Assembly: GCA_016201405.1 (NCBI GenBank)
Contig: JACQCZ010000007.1
Span: 1 to 64,000, forward strand
Direction of reading: 5' to 3'
Source of the DNA: Candidatus Acetothermia bacterium
GTDB lineage: Bacteria > Bipolaricaulota > Bipolaricaulia > RBG-16-55-9
Length of the DNA stretch: 64,000 nt
Each line of letters starts with the position of its first letter. Positions within the stretch are counted from its first letter, which is position 1. The notes beneath the pieces are model-generated. The model saw nothing but the letters and a program-made list of their open reading frames with translations, was not told the origin of the DNA and made no database searches. The translations under genes were made by a program, and so were the position numbers. Below are positions 25,673 through 32,784 of this stretch, in pieces.

Positions 25673-26842
25673 GTGGCGCAAAATGTGGCTATGAATGAGC
25701 ATCCTGAGCTAGAGACTTATCGGGCGCAGTTCCCCCTCATCCAGAATAAGAGCTATTTGAATTCCTGCTCACTGGGAGCCCTCTCCACCCGCTCGATCAA
25801 CGCCATGAATCAGTTCATGGATCTCTGGAGTGAGTGGGGAGCATCCGCCTGGTACGAGATTTGGATGGGAGAGATCGCAAAGCTCAAGGCCAGCTTTGCC
25901 AAGCTGATCAACGCCAAGCCGCACGAGATTGCCATTCTGCCCAGCGTCTCCGCTGCGCTCAGCTCGGTGGCCTCTGCCTTTGATTACAAGGAGCGCAACA
26001 AAGTCATCACTACGGAGCTCGATTTTCCGACAGTGCCTTATCAGTGGATGGTGAAGAAGCGATTGGGGGTAGAAGTTCAATTTCTCTCTTCTCCCGATCA
26101 GATTCAAGTTCCTCTTGAGCAGTACAAAAAAATGATCGACTCAAAGACGATCATGGTCGCAACGTCACGAGTCTTTTTCACAAGTGGTTACATTCAAGAT
26201 GTGAAGTCAATCACGGAGATGGCCCACGCCAAAGGGGCTTATATGCTGGTCGATGATTATCAGGGCACGGGTCAGATTCCCATCGATGTCAAAAAGATGA
26301 ATGTCGATTTTCTCGTCACAGGCGGACTCAAGTGGCTCTTAGGCGGAATGGGGATCGTCTTTTTGTATGTGCGTGAAGATTTGATTCAGAAATTGGAGCC
26401 CACAATCACCGGCTGGTTTGCCAATGAGCATCAGTTTGACTTCAATCCAAAAGACTTTGAATATCGACGTGACGCCTCGCGCTTTGAGTTGGGTACTCCA
26501 GCGCTAGCCCCAGTCTATGCGGCCAGTGGGGGACTTAGCATTGTCAACGAGATTGGCTCACCCAAAATTCGAGAACGGACTCTATTTTTGACCCATGATC
26601 TCATCACCAAAGCCCAGGAGCATGGCTTCAAGTTGCGCGTCGCCGAGCGCGAAGAGGAGAGGGCTGCCATCGTGATAATCCCGATGGAGAAGCCACAGCC
26701 AATTGTGAAAGCGCTCTCTCAACGCAACTTCATCATTGATTATCGGCCGGGTGCCTTGCGCCTCTCGCCCTATTTTTATAATGCGCCTGACGAAAATGAC
26801 GCCGTTCTGGATGAGATCAAAAAGATTCGCGCTGCGTTGTAG
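25673..26842 (+). CDS. Class V PLP-dependent aminotransferase-family protein
   Basis: A 389-residue fold-type I PLP enzyme of the class V group (cysteine desulfurase, isopenicillin epimerase, kynureninase relatives). The likely PLP lysine is in VTGGLKWLLGG (about residue 222), with the cofactor-binding aspartate in YMLVDDYQG. The N terminus LNSCSLGALSTRSINAM resembles the substrate-entry region of that group. The start is GTG at 25673 with AAGGAGG. The catalytic cysteine loop of NifS/SufS desulfurases is not evident, so desulfurase activity should not be assumed. The substrate cannot be assigned. Confidence 0.85.
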   Translation: MAQNVAMNEHPELETYRAQFPLIQNKSYLNSCSLGALSTRSINAMNQFMDLWSEWGASAWYEIWMGEIAKLKASFAKLINAKPHEIAILPSVSAALSSVASAFDYKERNKVITTELDFPTVPYQWMVKKRLGVEVQFLSSPDQIQVPLEQYKKMIDSKTIMVATSRVFFTSGYIQDVKSITEMAHAKGAYMLVDDYQGTGQIPIDVKKMNVDFLVTGGLKWLLGGMGIVFLYVREDLIQKLEPTITGWFANEHQFDFNPKDFEYRRDASRFELGTPALAPVYAASGGLSIVNEIGSPKIRERTLFLTHDLITKAQEHGFKLRVAEREEERAAIVIIPMEKPQPIVKALSQRNFIIDYRPGALRLSPYFYNAPDENDAVLDEIKKIRAAL

Positions 26843-26851
26843 AAAAAGCGG

Positions 26852-27385
26852 ATGGGCACACAGCTAATAGCTCGCTCCGAGCTGATCACATTCAGGCCAA
26901 GCACAGAGGCCGATCTCGATTTTGTCGTTCAGAATGAGCATGACGCTGGAAATATTGGCTTCATCAGCCAGTGGCCGCGAGAGCAGCATCAGCAGACTTT
27001 GTTAGACCTGACTATTGCCCACTGGATCATTGAGGCGAATCTGGATGGACGCCGAGTTGGACATCTCATTGCACGAGGGGTTGGCATGCCGGATCGGGTG
27101 ATTGAATTCAAGCGCATCGCCATCTCTTCAGCAGAGCATGGACATGGATTTGGCCGTGGGGCTGTCCGTCTCTTAAAGAGAGTCAGTTTTGAAGAGTGGA
27201 ATGCCCACAGACTCTGGCTGGATGTGATGGAGCATAATACGGTCGCGCAACGACTCTATCTTTCAGAAGGATTCATCAAAGAGGGAATGCTGCGAGAGTC
27301 ACTCAAACGCGGCGGGCAATATGTCTCGTTATTACTAATGTCAATCTTGGAGCATGAGTACTTCTCAAAAGACCCGCTTTTCTAA
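26852..27385 (+). CDS. GNAT-family N-acetyltransferase
   Basis: A 177-residue acetyltransferase related to RimJ/RimL and SpeG types. The acetyl-CoA-binding segment is GHGFGRGAVRLL, and the C-terminal NTVAQRLYLSEGFIKEG is the usual GNAT ending. It starts 9 bases after the aminotransferase and is probably in the same transcript. Its 3' end overlaps the convergent thioesterase by 21 bases. The acceptor substrate is unknown. Confidence 0.85.
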   Translation: MGTQLIARSELITFRPSTEADLDFVVQNEHDAGNIGFISQWPREQHQQTLLDLTIAHWIIEANLDGRRVGHLIARGVGMPDRVIEFKRIAISSAEHGHGFGRGAVRLLKRVSFEEWNAHRLWLDVMEHNTVAQRLYLSEGFIKEGMLRESLKRGGQYVSLLLMSILEHEYFSKDPLF

Positions 27386-27808
27386 TTTCTGAATGGCCTG
27401 TCGGATCTCATCTGGGATGGGGGCCTTCTGACTCTGCCGATAATTGTAAGAGACGATGAGCCCCTCTCCTTCGGCGGCAACTCCCTGGAGCTTTTCGCTC
27501 ACAATGCGATAGTGCATGGGGAAGCGGTCTTTGCTCATCTCGGGAACTCTTGTCCCCACGTAAATTTTGTCTGGATAGGTCAAAGCCCGCTTGAAGACGC
27601 AGTTGGTCGAAGCCAAAATCGGCCCAAGCCCATGCTCTTCTACGAACTTGAGATAGCCGATCTCATGAAAATAGGCCAGTCGAGCACTCTCAAAGTAGCG
27701 AAAATAGAAGATGTTATTGACATGCCCAAAGGAGTCCATCTCTCCCCAAACTACGGGGAGCTCAATGACAACTGGATACTCTTTTAGATGCTGCTCTTGG
27801 ATGGACAT
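27365..27808 (-). CDS. Acyl-CoA thioesterase, YbgC/4HBT hotdog family
   Basis: A hotdog-fold thioesterase of about 147 residues. The active-site segment GEMDSFGHVNN matches the family D-x-(3)-GHVNN pattern, with the catalytic aspartate in EMD. The following ARLAYFHEIGY is also typical. The open frame begins at 27847, but ATG 27808 (MSIQEQH) or ATG 27817 gives the normal length. The gene is tail-to-tail with a GNAT gene and overlaps it by 21 bases. It probably hydrolyses acyl-CoA or acyl-ACP; specificity is unknown. Confidence 0.88.
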   Translation of the reverse strand: MSIQEQHLKEYPVVIELPVVWGEMDSFGHVNNIFYFRYFESARLAYFHEIGYLKFVEEHGLGPILASTNCVFKRALTYPDKIYVGTRVPEMSKDRFPMHYRIVSEKLQGVAAEGEGLIVSYNYRQSQKAPIPDEIRQAIQKLEKRVF

Positions 27809-27947
27809 ATGTCTCATTCTAAGTGGCTCTCTGCTTATCTTCCACACTCATACTGCAAAAGCGCCAATGCGACTCCTGGCTATGTGATGCCCATTATATT
27901 TGAGGAAAAAGCCCCAGCCTAAGATGGCGAATTAAGGGGGCGGTAGA

Positions 27948-28211
27948 ATGGAAATAGGACAGGCGCATCTTACGGGCACCGTCGAAGAGTGGACTAACGT
28001 CTGCGACGGCATCATGAATCTGGAGTGCCTCCATCAGGTGGCATCTCTTCTCGCGGATGACCTCATTCAAGTGCTTCGCCGCAATCCGCAGATGAAGAAT
28101 CATCTGCTTGAAGATGGAAATCGGCTGACTCTTACGCTTAGCCTCAATCTTGAAGAGATGAAGGGAAAGAGGTCCGAGACGATTATTCGGGAATGGCCAT
28201 CCACTTCGTAA
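27948..28211 (+). CDS. Small protein of unknown function (87 aa)
   Basis: An 87-residue cytoplasmic protein with a good ribosome binding site (AAGGGGGCGG before the ATG). It contains two cysteines near the start (NVCDGIMNLECL) and looks mainly helical. There is no signal peptide or recognised family. It stands alone before the structured-RNA region. The site and the protein-like composition support it as real, but a function cannot be proposed. Confidence 0.6.
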   Translation: MEIGQAHLTGTVEEWTNVCDGIMNLECLHQVASLLADDLIQVLRRNPQMKNHLLEDGNRLTLTLSLNLEEMKGKRSETIIREWPSTS

Positions 28212-28224
28212 ATAGCCCTTCTGT

Positions 28225-28462
28225 TGAAAAGCAGAAGAGCTTGGCTTGGAAACTAGCCTTTAAGCTCCGCTGAGCAAAAATACAGGATCAGGAGGTGTGA
28301 GATCCTGCTAAAACTCTGGCTACTTAAAGGCGAAAATGCTGGGGGCCAAGCTCTTCCACTGTAAGGAGGTTGGTACTCCTCCCATCCCTAGGGGATGAGA
28401 GCAATCATAAAAAAATAGTGCTGAACAGCCTCGGTATTTTTTCTCCTCCACGCCTCTCACCA
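28225..28462 (-). ncRNA. Candidate structured non-coding RNA
   Basis: This gene-free region has nested complementary segments: GAAGAGCTTGGC (28234-28245) with GCCAAGCTCTTC (28345-28356), GCCTTTAAG (28256-28264) with CTTAAAGGC (28323-28331), and CAGGATC (28283-28289) with GATCCTG (28301-28307). They build a rod about 125 bases long. Two further hairpins lie at 28364-28380 and 28383-28397. On the minus strand a promoter (TTGACT-N17-TATAGA) precedes it, and a CTTTTC stretch follows the closing stem. It lacks the conserved blocks of RNase P RNA, SRP RNA, tmRNA or the common riboswitches I know. A 6S-like RNA is possible. Strand and ends are inferred. Confidence 0.45.
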
Positions 28463-28468
28463 ATGTAG

Positions 28469-28497
28469 TCTATATCACATTCAACAAGAGAAGTCAA
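28469..28497 (-). promoter_or_regulatory. Promoter of the candidate ncRNA
   Basis: On the minus strand TTGACT (28497-28492), 17-base spacer, TATAGA (28474-28469), reading into the structured region. No protein gene on this strand lies close behind. Confidence 0.5.
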
Positions 28498-28544
28498 TAT
28501 TTACAAGTTCAGAATAATTTGCGGATTTATGGGCTGCGACGGGG

Positions 28545-28617
28545 TGGGCCCGGCAGGACTCGAACCTGCGACTCTCTGGTTAAAAGCCAGGTACTCTGCC
28601 AACTGAGTTACGGGCCC
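28545..28617 (-). tRNA. tRNA-Lys (TTT)
   Basis: A cloverleaf of 73 bases: acceptor GGGCCCG/CGGGCCC, anticodon loop CTTTTAA (anticodon TTT), T loop TTCGAGT. CCA is not encoded. Confidence 0.97.
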
Positions 28618-28629
28618 GTTTGAAGCTTT

Positions 28630-28658
28630 AGTTTATCGGTCCAATCCCTCTCCTTCAA
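28630..28658 (-). promoter_or_regulatory. Probable promoter of tRNA-Lys
   Basis: On the minus strand TTGAAG (28658-28653), 17 bases, TAAACT (28635-28630), ending 12 bases before the tRNA 5' end. Confidence 0.55.
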
Positions 28659-28691
28659 GATTATTGCTTGCTTGAAGTCTGACAACTCGTC

Positions 28692-28720
28692 TTGAAAGAC
28701 GAATTTATTTGGGATACACT
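28692..28720 (+). promoter_or_regulatory. Probable purF promoter
   Basis: TTGAAA (28692-28697), 17-base spacer, TACACT (28715-28720). Transcription would start about 10 bases before the purF ATG at 28736, so the leader is very short and the AAGG just before the start is poorly spaced. The mRNA may be nearly leaderless. Confidence 0.55.
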
Positions 28721-28735
28721 ATTCCTTGAAAAGGC

Positions 28736-30427
28736 ATGGGCTGCGGAGTTGTAGGGGTTCTACCCAGACAAGAGGTCTCAACGCGTGAGTCCCTCGGGCT
28801 GACGATAGAGCTGCTTGAAGGCTGCCGCAATCGCGGTGAGGATGGCACAGGACTTCTGCTCTATGGTCACGGGCTCTTCGATCAGCTCTTTCATTTGGAG
28901 AAGTGGTTTGGCTCTGCCTATGAGATTCCCAAAGGGCTTTATGACTTCAACCTATCCAATTCATCCCAACTGCTGCTTGGGCACACCCGCTATGCCACTC
29001 ACGGCGTAATCACAGAGCAGAATATTCACCCTGTCTGGGCAAGCTGGGATAATCCGAAAAAGGGGCGTGAGATCAATCTATTTTTAGTTATGAATGGAGA
29101 GATCTCATTTACCGATCGCTGGGTGGAGAGTGCGGAAGCCAGAGGCATCAATCTTCATGAATCTACAATCGATACAACAGGCTGCGCCGGGTTTATTCTA
29201 GAAAAATATCTCGATCAGCGAGATCTGGGTGGAGCACTGACCGAATTCTATAGACAGGCCTTTCCATTTGGTGGCTTTTCGATTTTGGGATTTTTGATCG
29301 ATGGAGATGAGCCCCATTTCTTCTACATTCGTGAAGGCATGCGACCTCTGCACGCAGCTCAGATTCATGGAATTCAGGTCTTTGTCTCGGAGACGAAGCC
29401 ACTGACGACGTTGGGTATCAATTATGACCAGATCGAAGTTGTGCCTCCTGGATCGATCGGGATTTATTCCCTGACCGATGAGACATGGGAAAGATTTGAC
29501 ATGAATAAAATTCTAAGAGGGCGCGCCAGCCGTGGTGAGTGCTCGTTTGAGTATGCCTATTTCCAGGAGCCAAACTCGATCATGCACGGCAAGAGCATGG
29601 ATCAGATTCGTGCGGACTTTGGAAAGGCGGCTTGCAAAGAGCATCCACCGGTCAGTGATAAGAGTGAGCAGCGTATTGTGGTAAGCCCCGTTCCCAAGTC
29701 GGGAATCAGCGCCGCCAATGGCTATGCCGAGCAGGCGCTCCGGGATGGCTATGATGTGCATCTGGAGGGAATTGTGCTGCGTCGTGGCTCAGCAACGACA
29801 CGCTCGTTCTTAGGAGATGGGACTTCGGAGATTGTCCATAGATTGAAGCGAAAATTTGAGCTCAATCCGCAAGGCGCCAAAGATGCCGTGGTCATCAATG
29901 TAGATGACAGCATCGTGCGCGGAAATGTCTCGGCCTGGATCAACAAGATGGAGCGCGGCGCAGGAGCCAAAGAGGTGCGCTTCGTCTCCGCCTGGCCGCC
30001 GATTATCGGCCCCTGTTTTGCTGGCATTGCCATTGATGTGGGTGAGCCGCTGGCCGAGATTGTAGAGAAGCATGAGCCAAGCGATCTGGCGGAAGATCAT
30101 CGCCCGCTCGAGAAAAAACTTCGCGATGGATACGTTCATGAAGAGTTCGGCAAGACCCAATTTGATGATGTGGCCTATGTCAGCCCCAGTGCCGTTCAGA
30201 GTGTTCTTGAAAAAGTCATTCCCAAAGAGCGAGATTTTTGCACAGGCTGTTTTACAGGCTTGTACAGTTACATCAGCCCCATGAATATTCATGGCAAGCC
30301 CTACAAATACAAGAAGTGGCTCGATGAGTTTATCAAGCTCAACGGCGTAGAGATGCCAGAAGTCTCAGATCAAGGAGCGCCGCCGGACTCCACTGAAATA
30401 CTCGAAGAAGTCAAAGCTGCAAAATAG
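28736..30427 (+). CDS. purF: Amidophosphoribosyltransferase
   Basis: First committed step of purine synthesis: PRPP plus glutamine to phosphoribosylamine. 563 residues: an N-terminal Ntn-type glutaminase domain (RNRGEDGTGLL, LLGHTRYATHG) and a C-terminal phosphoribosyltransferase domain. The PRPP loop is VINVDDSIVRGNVS (about 385-398). SRGECSFEYAYFQEPNSI is the usual linker. The nucleophilic cysteine normally follows the initiator Met or a short propeptide; here it is the third residue (MGCGVVG), so processing after glycine would be needed. Somewhat longer than the E. coli enzyme (about 505). purB is at the other end of the window. Confidence 0.95.
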   Translation: MGCGVVGVLPRQEVSTRESLGLTIELLEGCRNRGEDGTGLLLYGHGLFDQLFHLEKWFGSAYEIPKGLYDFNLSNSSQLLLGHTRYATHGVITEQNIHPVWASWDNPKKGREINLFLVMNGEISFTDRWVESAEARGINLHESTIDTTGCAGFILEKYLDQRDLGGALTEFYRQAFPFGGFSILGFLIDGDEPHFFYIREGMRPLHAAQIHGIQVFVSETKPLTTLGINYDQIEVVPPGSIGIYSLTDETWERFDMNKILRGRASRGECSFEYAYFQEPNSIMHGKSMDQIRADFGKAACKEHPPVSDKSEQRIVVSPVPKSGISAANGYAEQALRDGYDVHLEGIVLRRGSATTRSFLGDGTSEIVHRLKRKFELNPQGAKDAVVINVDDSIVRGNVSAWINKMERGAGAKEVRFVSAWPPIIGPCFAGIAIDVGEPLAEIVEKHEPSDLAEDHRPLEKKLRDGYVHEEFGKTQFDDVAYVSPSAVQSVLEKVIPKERDFCTGCFTGLYSYISPMNIHGKPYKYKKWLDEFIKLNGVEMPEVSDQGAPPDSTEILEEVKAAK

Positions 30428-30482
30428 CCCCATCATTACGCAATTTCCCTGTGATCGTCTTCCAAACCTCAAAGGAGGAATC

Positions 30483-31463
30483 TTGCAATATGTGCGTCTG
30501 GGCAATACGGGCATGAAGGTCTCGCGGCTCTGTCTGGGCATGATGACCTACGGAGATCCCGAGTGGAGAGACTGGATTCTGGATGAAAAGGCGAGCCGCC
30601 CCTTCGTCAAACATGCGCTGGAATTTGGCATCAATTTCTTTGACACCGCTGATATGTACTCTTTGGGTGCGAGCGAGGAGATCACGGGAAGAGCGCTCAA
30701 GGATTTTGCCAAGCGAGATCAAGTTGTCATTGCCACCAAAGTCTTCAACGCCATGAGCAATGACCCCAATGACAAGGGGCTCTCCCGAAAGCACATCATG
30801 GCTTCGATCGATAACTCGCTGCGCCGCTTAAAGACCGATTATGTCGATCTCTATCAGATTCACCGTTGGGATTATGAGACTCCGATCGAAGAGACTCTGG
30901 AAGCTTTGCATGACATTGTAAAAGCGGGCAAAGCGCGCTACATCGGGGCATCAAGCATGTATGCCTGGCAGTTCTCATCGGCTCTTTACAGAGCTGATTT
31001 GCACAACTGGACTCGCTTTGTCTCGATGCAAAATCACTACAATCTTGTCTACCGAGAGGAAGAGCGCGAGATGATTCCACTCTGCCGAGAAGAGGGAATA
31101 GCCGTCATCCCCTGGAGCCCGCTGGCTCGTGGCTTCCTGGCTGGCAGCCGCACGAAGAAGGGGTTTGGCAAGACCGCACGCTCCAAGAGTGATACCTTTG
31201 CACACAACCTCTATTATCGCGACAGCGACTTTGCAATTGTGGATCGGGTCGTAGCATTATCAAAAAAGCGAGAGGTTGCTCCTGCTCAGATTGCTCTGGC
31301 ATGGATGTTGCACAAACCAGGCGTGACGGCACCCATCATCGGTGCGAGCAAGCTGCCCTATTTGGAAGAGGCCGTTGCCGCAATTGATATCCAGCTCTCA
31401 GACAAAGAGATCGGATCTCTGGAAGAGCTCTATCAGCCTCACCCTGTTCTGGGGCATCAATAA
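30483..31463 (+). CDS. Aldo/keto reductase
   Basis: A 326-residue NADPH-dependent (beta/alpha)8 oxidoreductase. The catalytic tetrad is visible: Asp and Tyr in FFDTADMYSLGASEE, Lys in VVIATKVF, His in LYQIHRWD. C-terminal cofactor-binding residues are in TAPIIGASKLPYLEEAV. It resembles the YajO/Tas branch. The TTG start at 30483 is supported by AAAGGAGG just upstream. It lies between purF and an ion permease. The substrate is unknown. Confidence 0.93.
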   Translation: MQYVRLGNTGMKVSRLCLGMMTYGDPEWRDWILDEKASRPFVKHALEFGINFFDTADMYSLGASEEITGRALKDFAKRDQVVIATKVFNAMSNDPNDKGLSRKHIMASIDNSLRRLKTDYVDLYQIHRWDYETPIEETLEALHDIVKAGKARYIGASSMYAWQFSSALYRADLHNWTRFVSMQNHYNLVYREEEREMIPLCREEGIAVIPWSPLARGFLAGSRTKKGFGKTARSKSDTFAHNLYYRDSDFAIVDRVVALSKKREVAPAQIALAWMLHKPGVTAPIIGASKLPYLEEAVAAIDIQLSDKEIGSLEELYQPHPVLGHQ

Positions 31464-31478
31464 ATCTAAAAACCTCCT

Positions 31479-32705
31479 GTGGCCCCGCTCATTTTCTGGA
31501 GTTCAGTCATTGTCATTCTGCTCACGCTCATTGGCGTAGCAATCGGCCGCTTCCGCTGGTTCAGCATGAACCGGGCTACGATTGCCGTGGTCGGGGCGAC
31601 GGCTCTAGTCGTGTTGGGTGCGATCTCACTTGATGCTGCTTACAAATCAATAGACCTCAGCACGATCGTCTTGCTCTTTGCCATGATGATTCTGAACGCC
31701 AATCTGCGTCTGGCGGGATTCTTTGATCTGGTGGCTACAAAGCTGGCGGGCCTGGCTCATTCGCCTCAGATCTTATTGATGGTCACAATTTTTATCTCTG
31801 GTCTTCTCTCTGCCTTCTTTTTGAATGACACGATTGTGCTCGTCTTCACACCGCTTGTGATTCAGTGGACGCGCGCGATGAGGCTCAACCCCATCCCATA
31901 TTTGATCGCGCTTGTCACGGCAGCCAATGTTGGCTCCAGTGCTACGATTATTGGCAATCCGCAAAATATGCTGATCGGCGCGGCTTCAGCCATTCCATTT
32001 ACGACATTTGCCGGCTATTTGGCTCCACCGGCTATTCTAGGATTGGCTGTCATCTGGGGTGTAATAATTCTTGTCTATAGAGGGAAACTGACCTCAAAAG
32101 AGCCAATCAAAATAGACGAGAGGCGGTATCGGGTCCACACGCCATTATTGCAGCGAAGTCTTGTTGCGACGGCAGCTCTTGTGGTGCTCTTATTTGCAGG
32201 AGTTCAAGTCTCTCTGGCTGCGATGACATCGGCTTCGCTTCTCCTCATCACACGGCGATTGAAGCCGGAGCGCGTCTTCCGCGAGATCGACTGGTCATTG
32301 CTCATCTTCTTCTCAGGGCTCTTTGTGGTGACGGCTGCCGTGGAGCAGCTTGGCCTTAGCGAAAAGCTATTTTCATGGGCGAATGCGCTTCTCCAGCAGG
32401 GAGTGGGCGGTCTGGCGGTCTTCTCAGCGCTCCTTAGCAATCTCGTCTCCAATGTGCCGGCAGTGCTGCTGCTTCGCCCAGTCGTCTCTGCAATGTCTGA
32501 TCCAGATCGAGCCTGGCTCACATTAGCAATGGCGACGACGTTTGCTGGAAATCTGACGCTGCTGGGATCCGTCGCCAATTTGATTGTGGCGGAGGTAGCC
32601 CGCCGTCATGGAGCAATTCTCACTTTTTCGGAATATCTGAAAGCTGGAATTTTGATTACTTTCATCACATTGACAGTTGGGATTCTGTGGCTAATGCTGA
32701 TTTGA
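31479..32705 (+). CDS. ArsB/NhaD-type (SLC13-like) ion permease
   Basis: A 408-residue membrane protein with about 10-11 hydrophobic segments. The two repeated half-domains each carry the ion-transporter family hairpin motif: NVGSSATIIGNPQNMLIG in the first half and FAGNLTLLGSVANLIVAEVA in the second. The family exchanges anions or Na+/H+. GTG start at 31479, with a weak site. It begins 15 bases after the aldo/keto reductase and is probably co-transcribed. The substrate cannot be told; arsenite, sulfate or dicarboxylate are all possible. Confidence 0.88.
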   Translation: MAPLIFWSSVIVILLTLIGVAIGRFRWFSMNRATIAVVGATALVVLGAISLDAAYKSIDLSTIVLLFAMMILNANLRLAGFFDLVATKLAGLAHSPQILLMVTIFISGLLSAFFLNDTIVLVFTPLVIQWTRAMRLNPIPYLIALVTAANVGSSATIIGNPQNMLIGAASAIPFTTFAGYLAPPAILGLAVIWGVIILVYRGKLTSKEPIKIDERRYRVHTPLLQRSLVATAALVVLLFAGVQVSLAAMTSASLLLITRRLKPERVFREIDWSLLIFFSGLFVVTAAVEQLGLSEKLFSWANALLQQGVGGLAVFSALLSNLVSNVPAVLLLRPVVSAMSDPDRAWLTLAMATTFAGNLTLLGSVANLIVAEVARRHGAILTFSEYLKAGILITFITLTVGILWLMLI

Positions 32706-32719
32706 TGCTTTTACTGCCC

Positions 32720-32746
32720 GTCATTCCTGCGAAAGCAGGAATCCAG
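32720..32746. repeat. GTCATTCC-type palindromic repeat between convergent genes
   Basis: GTCATTCCTGCGAAAGCAGG followed by AATCCAG, identical in core to the copy at 2791-2817. It sits 15 bases after the permease stop and before the convergent helicase stop at 32785, where its hairpin could help terminate transcription from either side. Confidence 0.75.
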
Positions 32747-32784
32747 AGGCTTTTATCAGCTAGAACTGAAGAGCGCGAGGAAAA

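Noticed and set aside
28225-28462. Identification as RNase P RNA, SRP RNA, tmRNA or a common riboswitch
   Set aside because: The conserved blocks of those RNAs (for example GAGGAAAGTCC of RNase P RNA, or tRNA-like ends of tmRNA) are absent. It is reported only as an unassigned structured RNA.
28211-28735. A purine-type or ykkC/PRPP riboswitch controlling purF
   Set aside because: The structured element is separated from purF by an oppositely oriented tRNA-Lys, purF has its own promoter at 28692, and riboswitch consensus blocks are missing.
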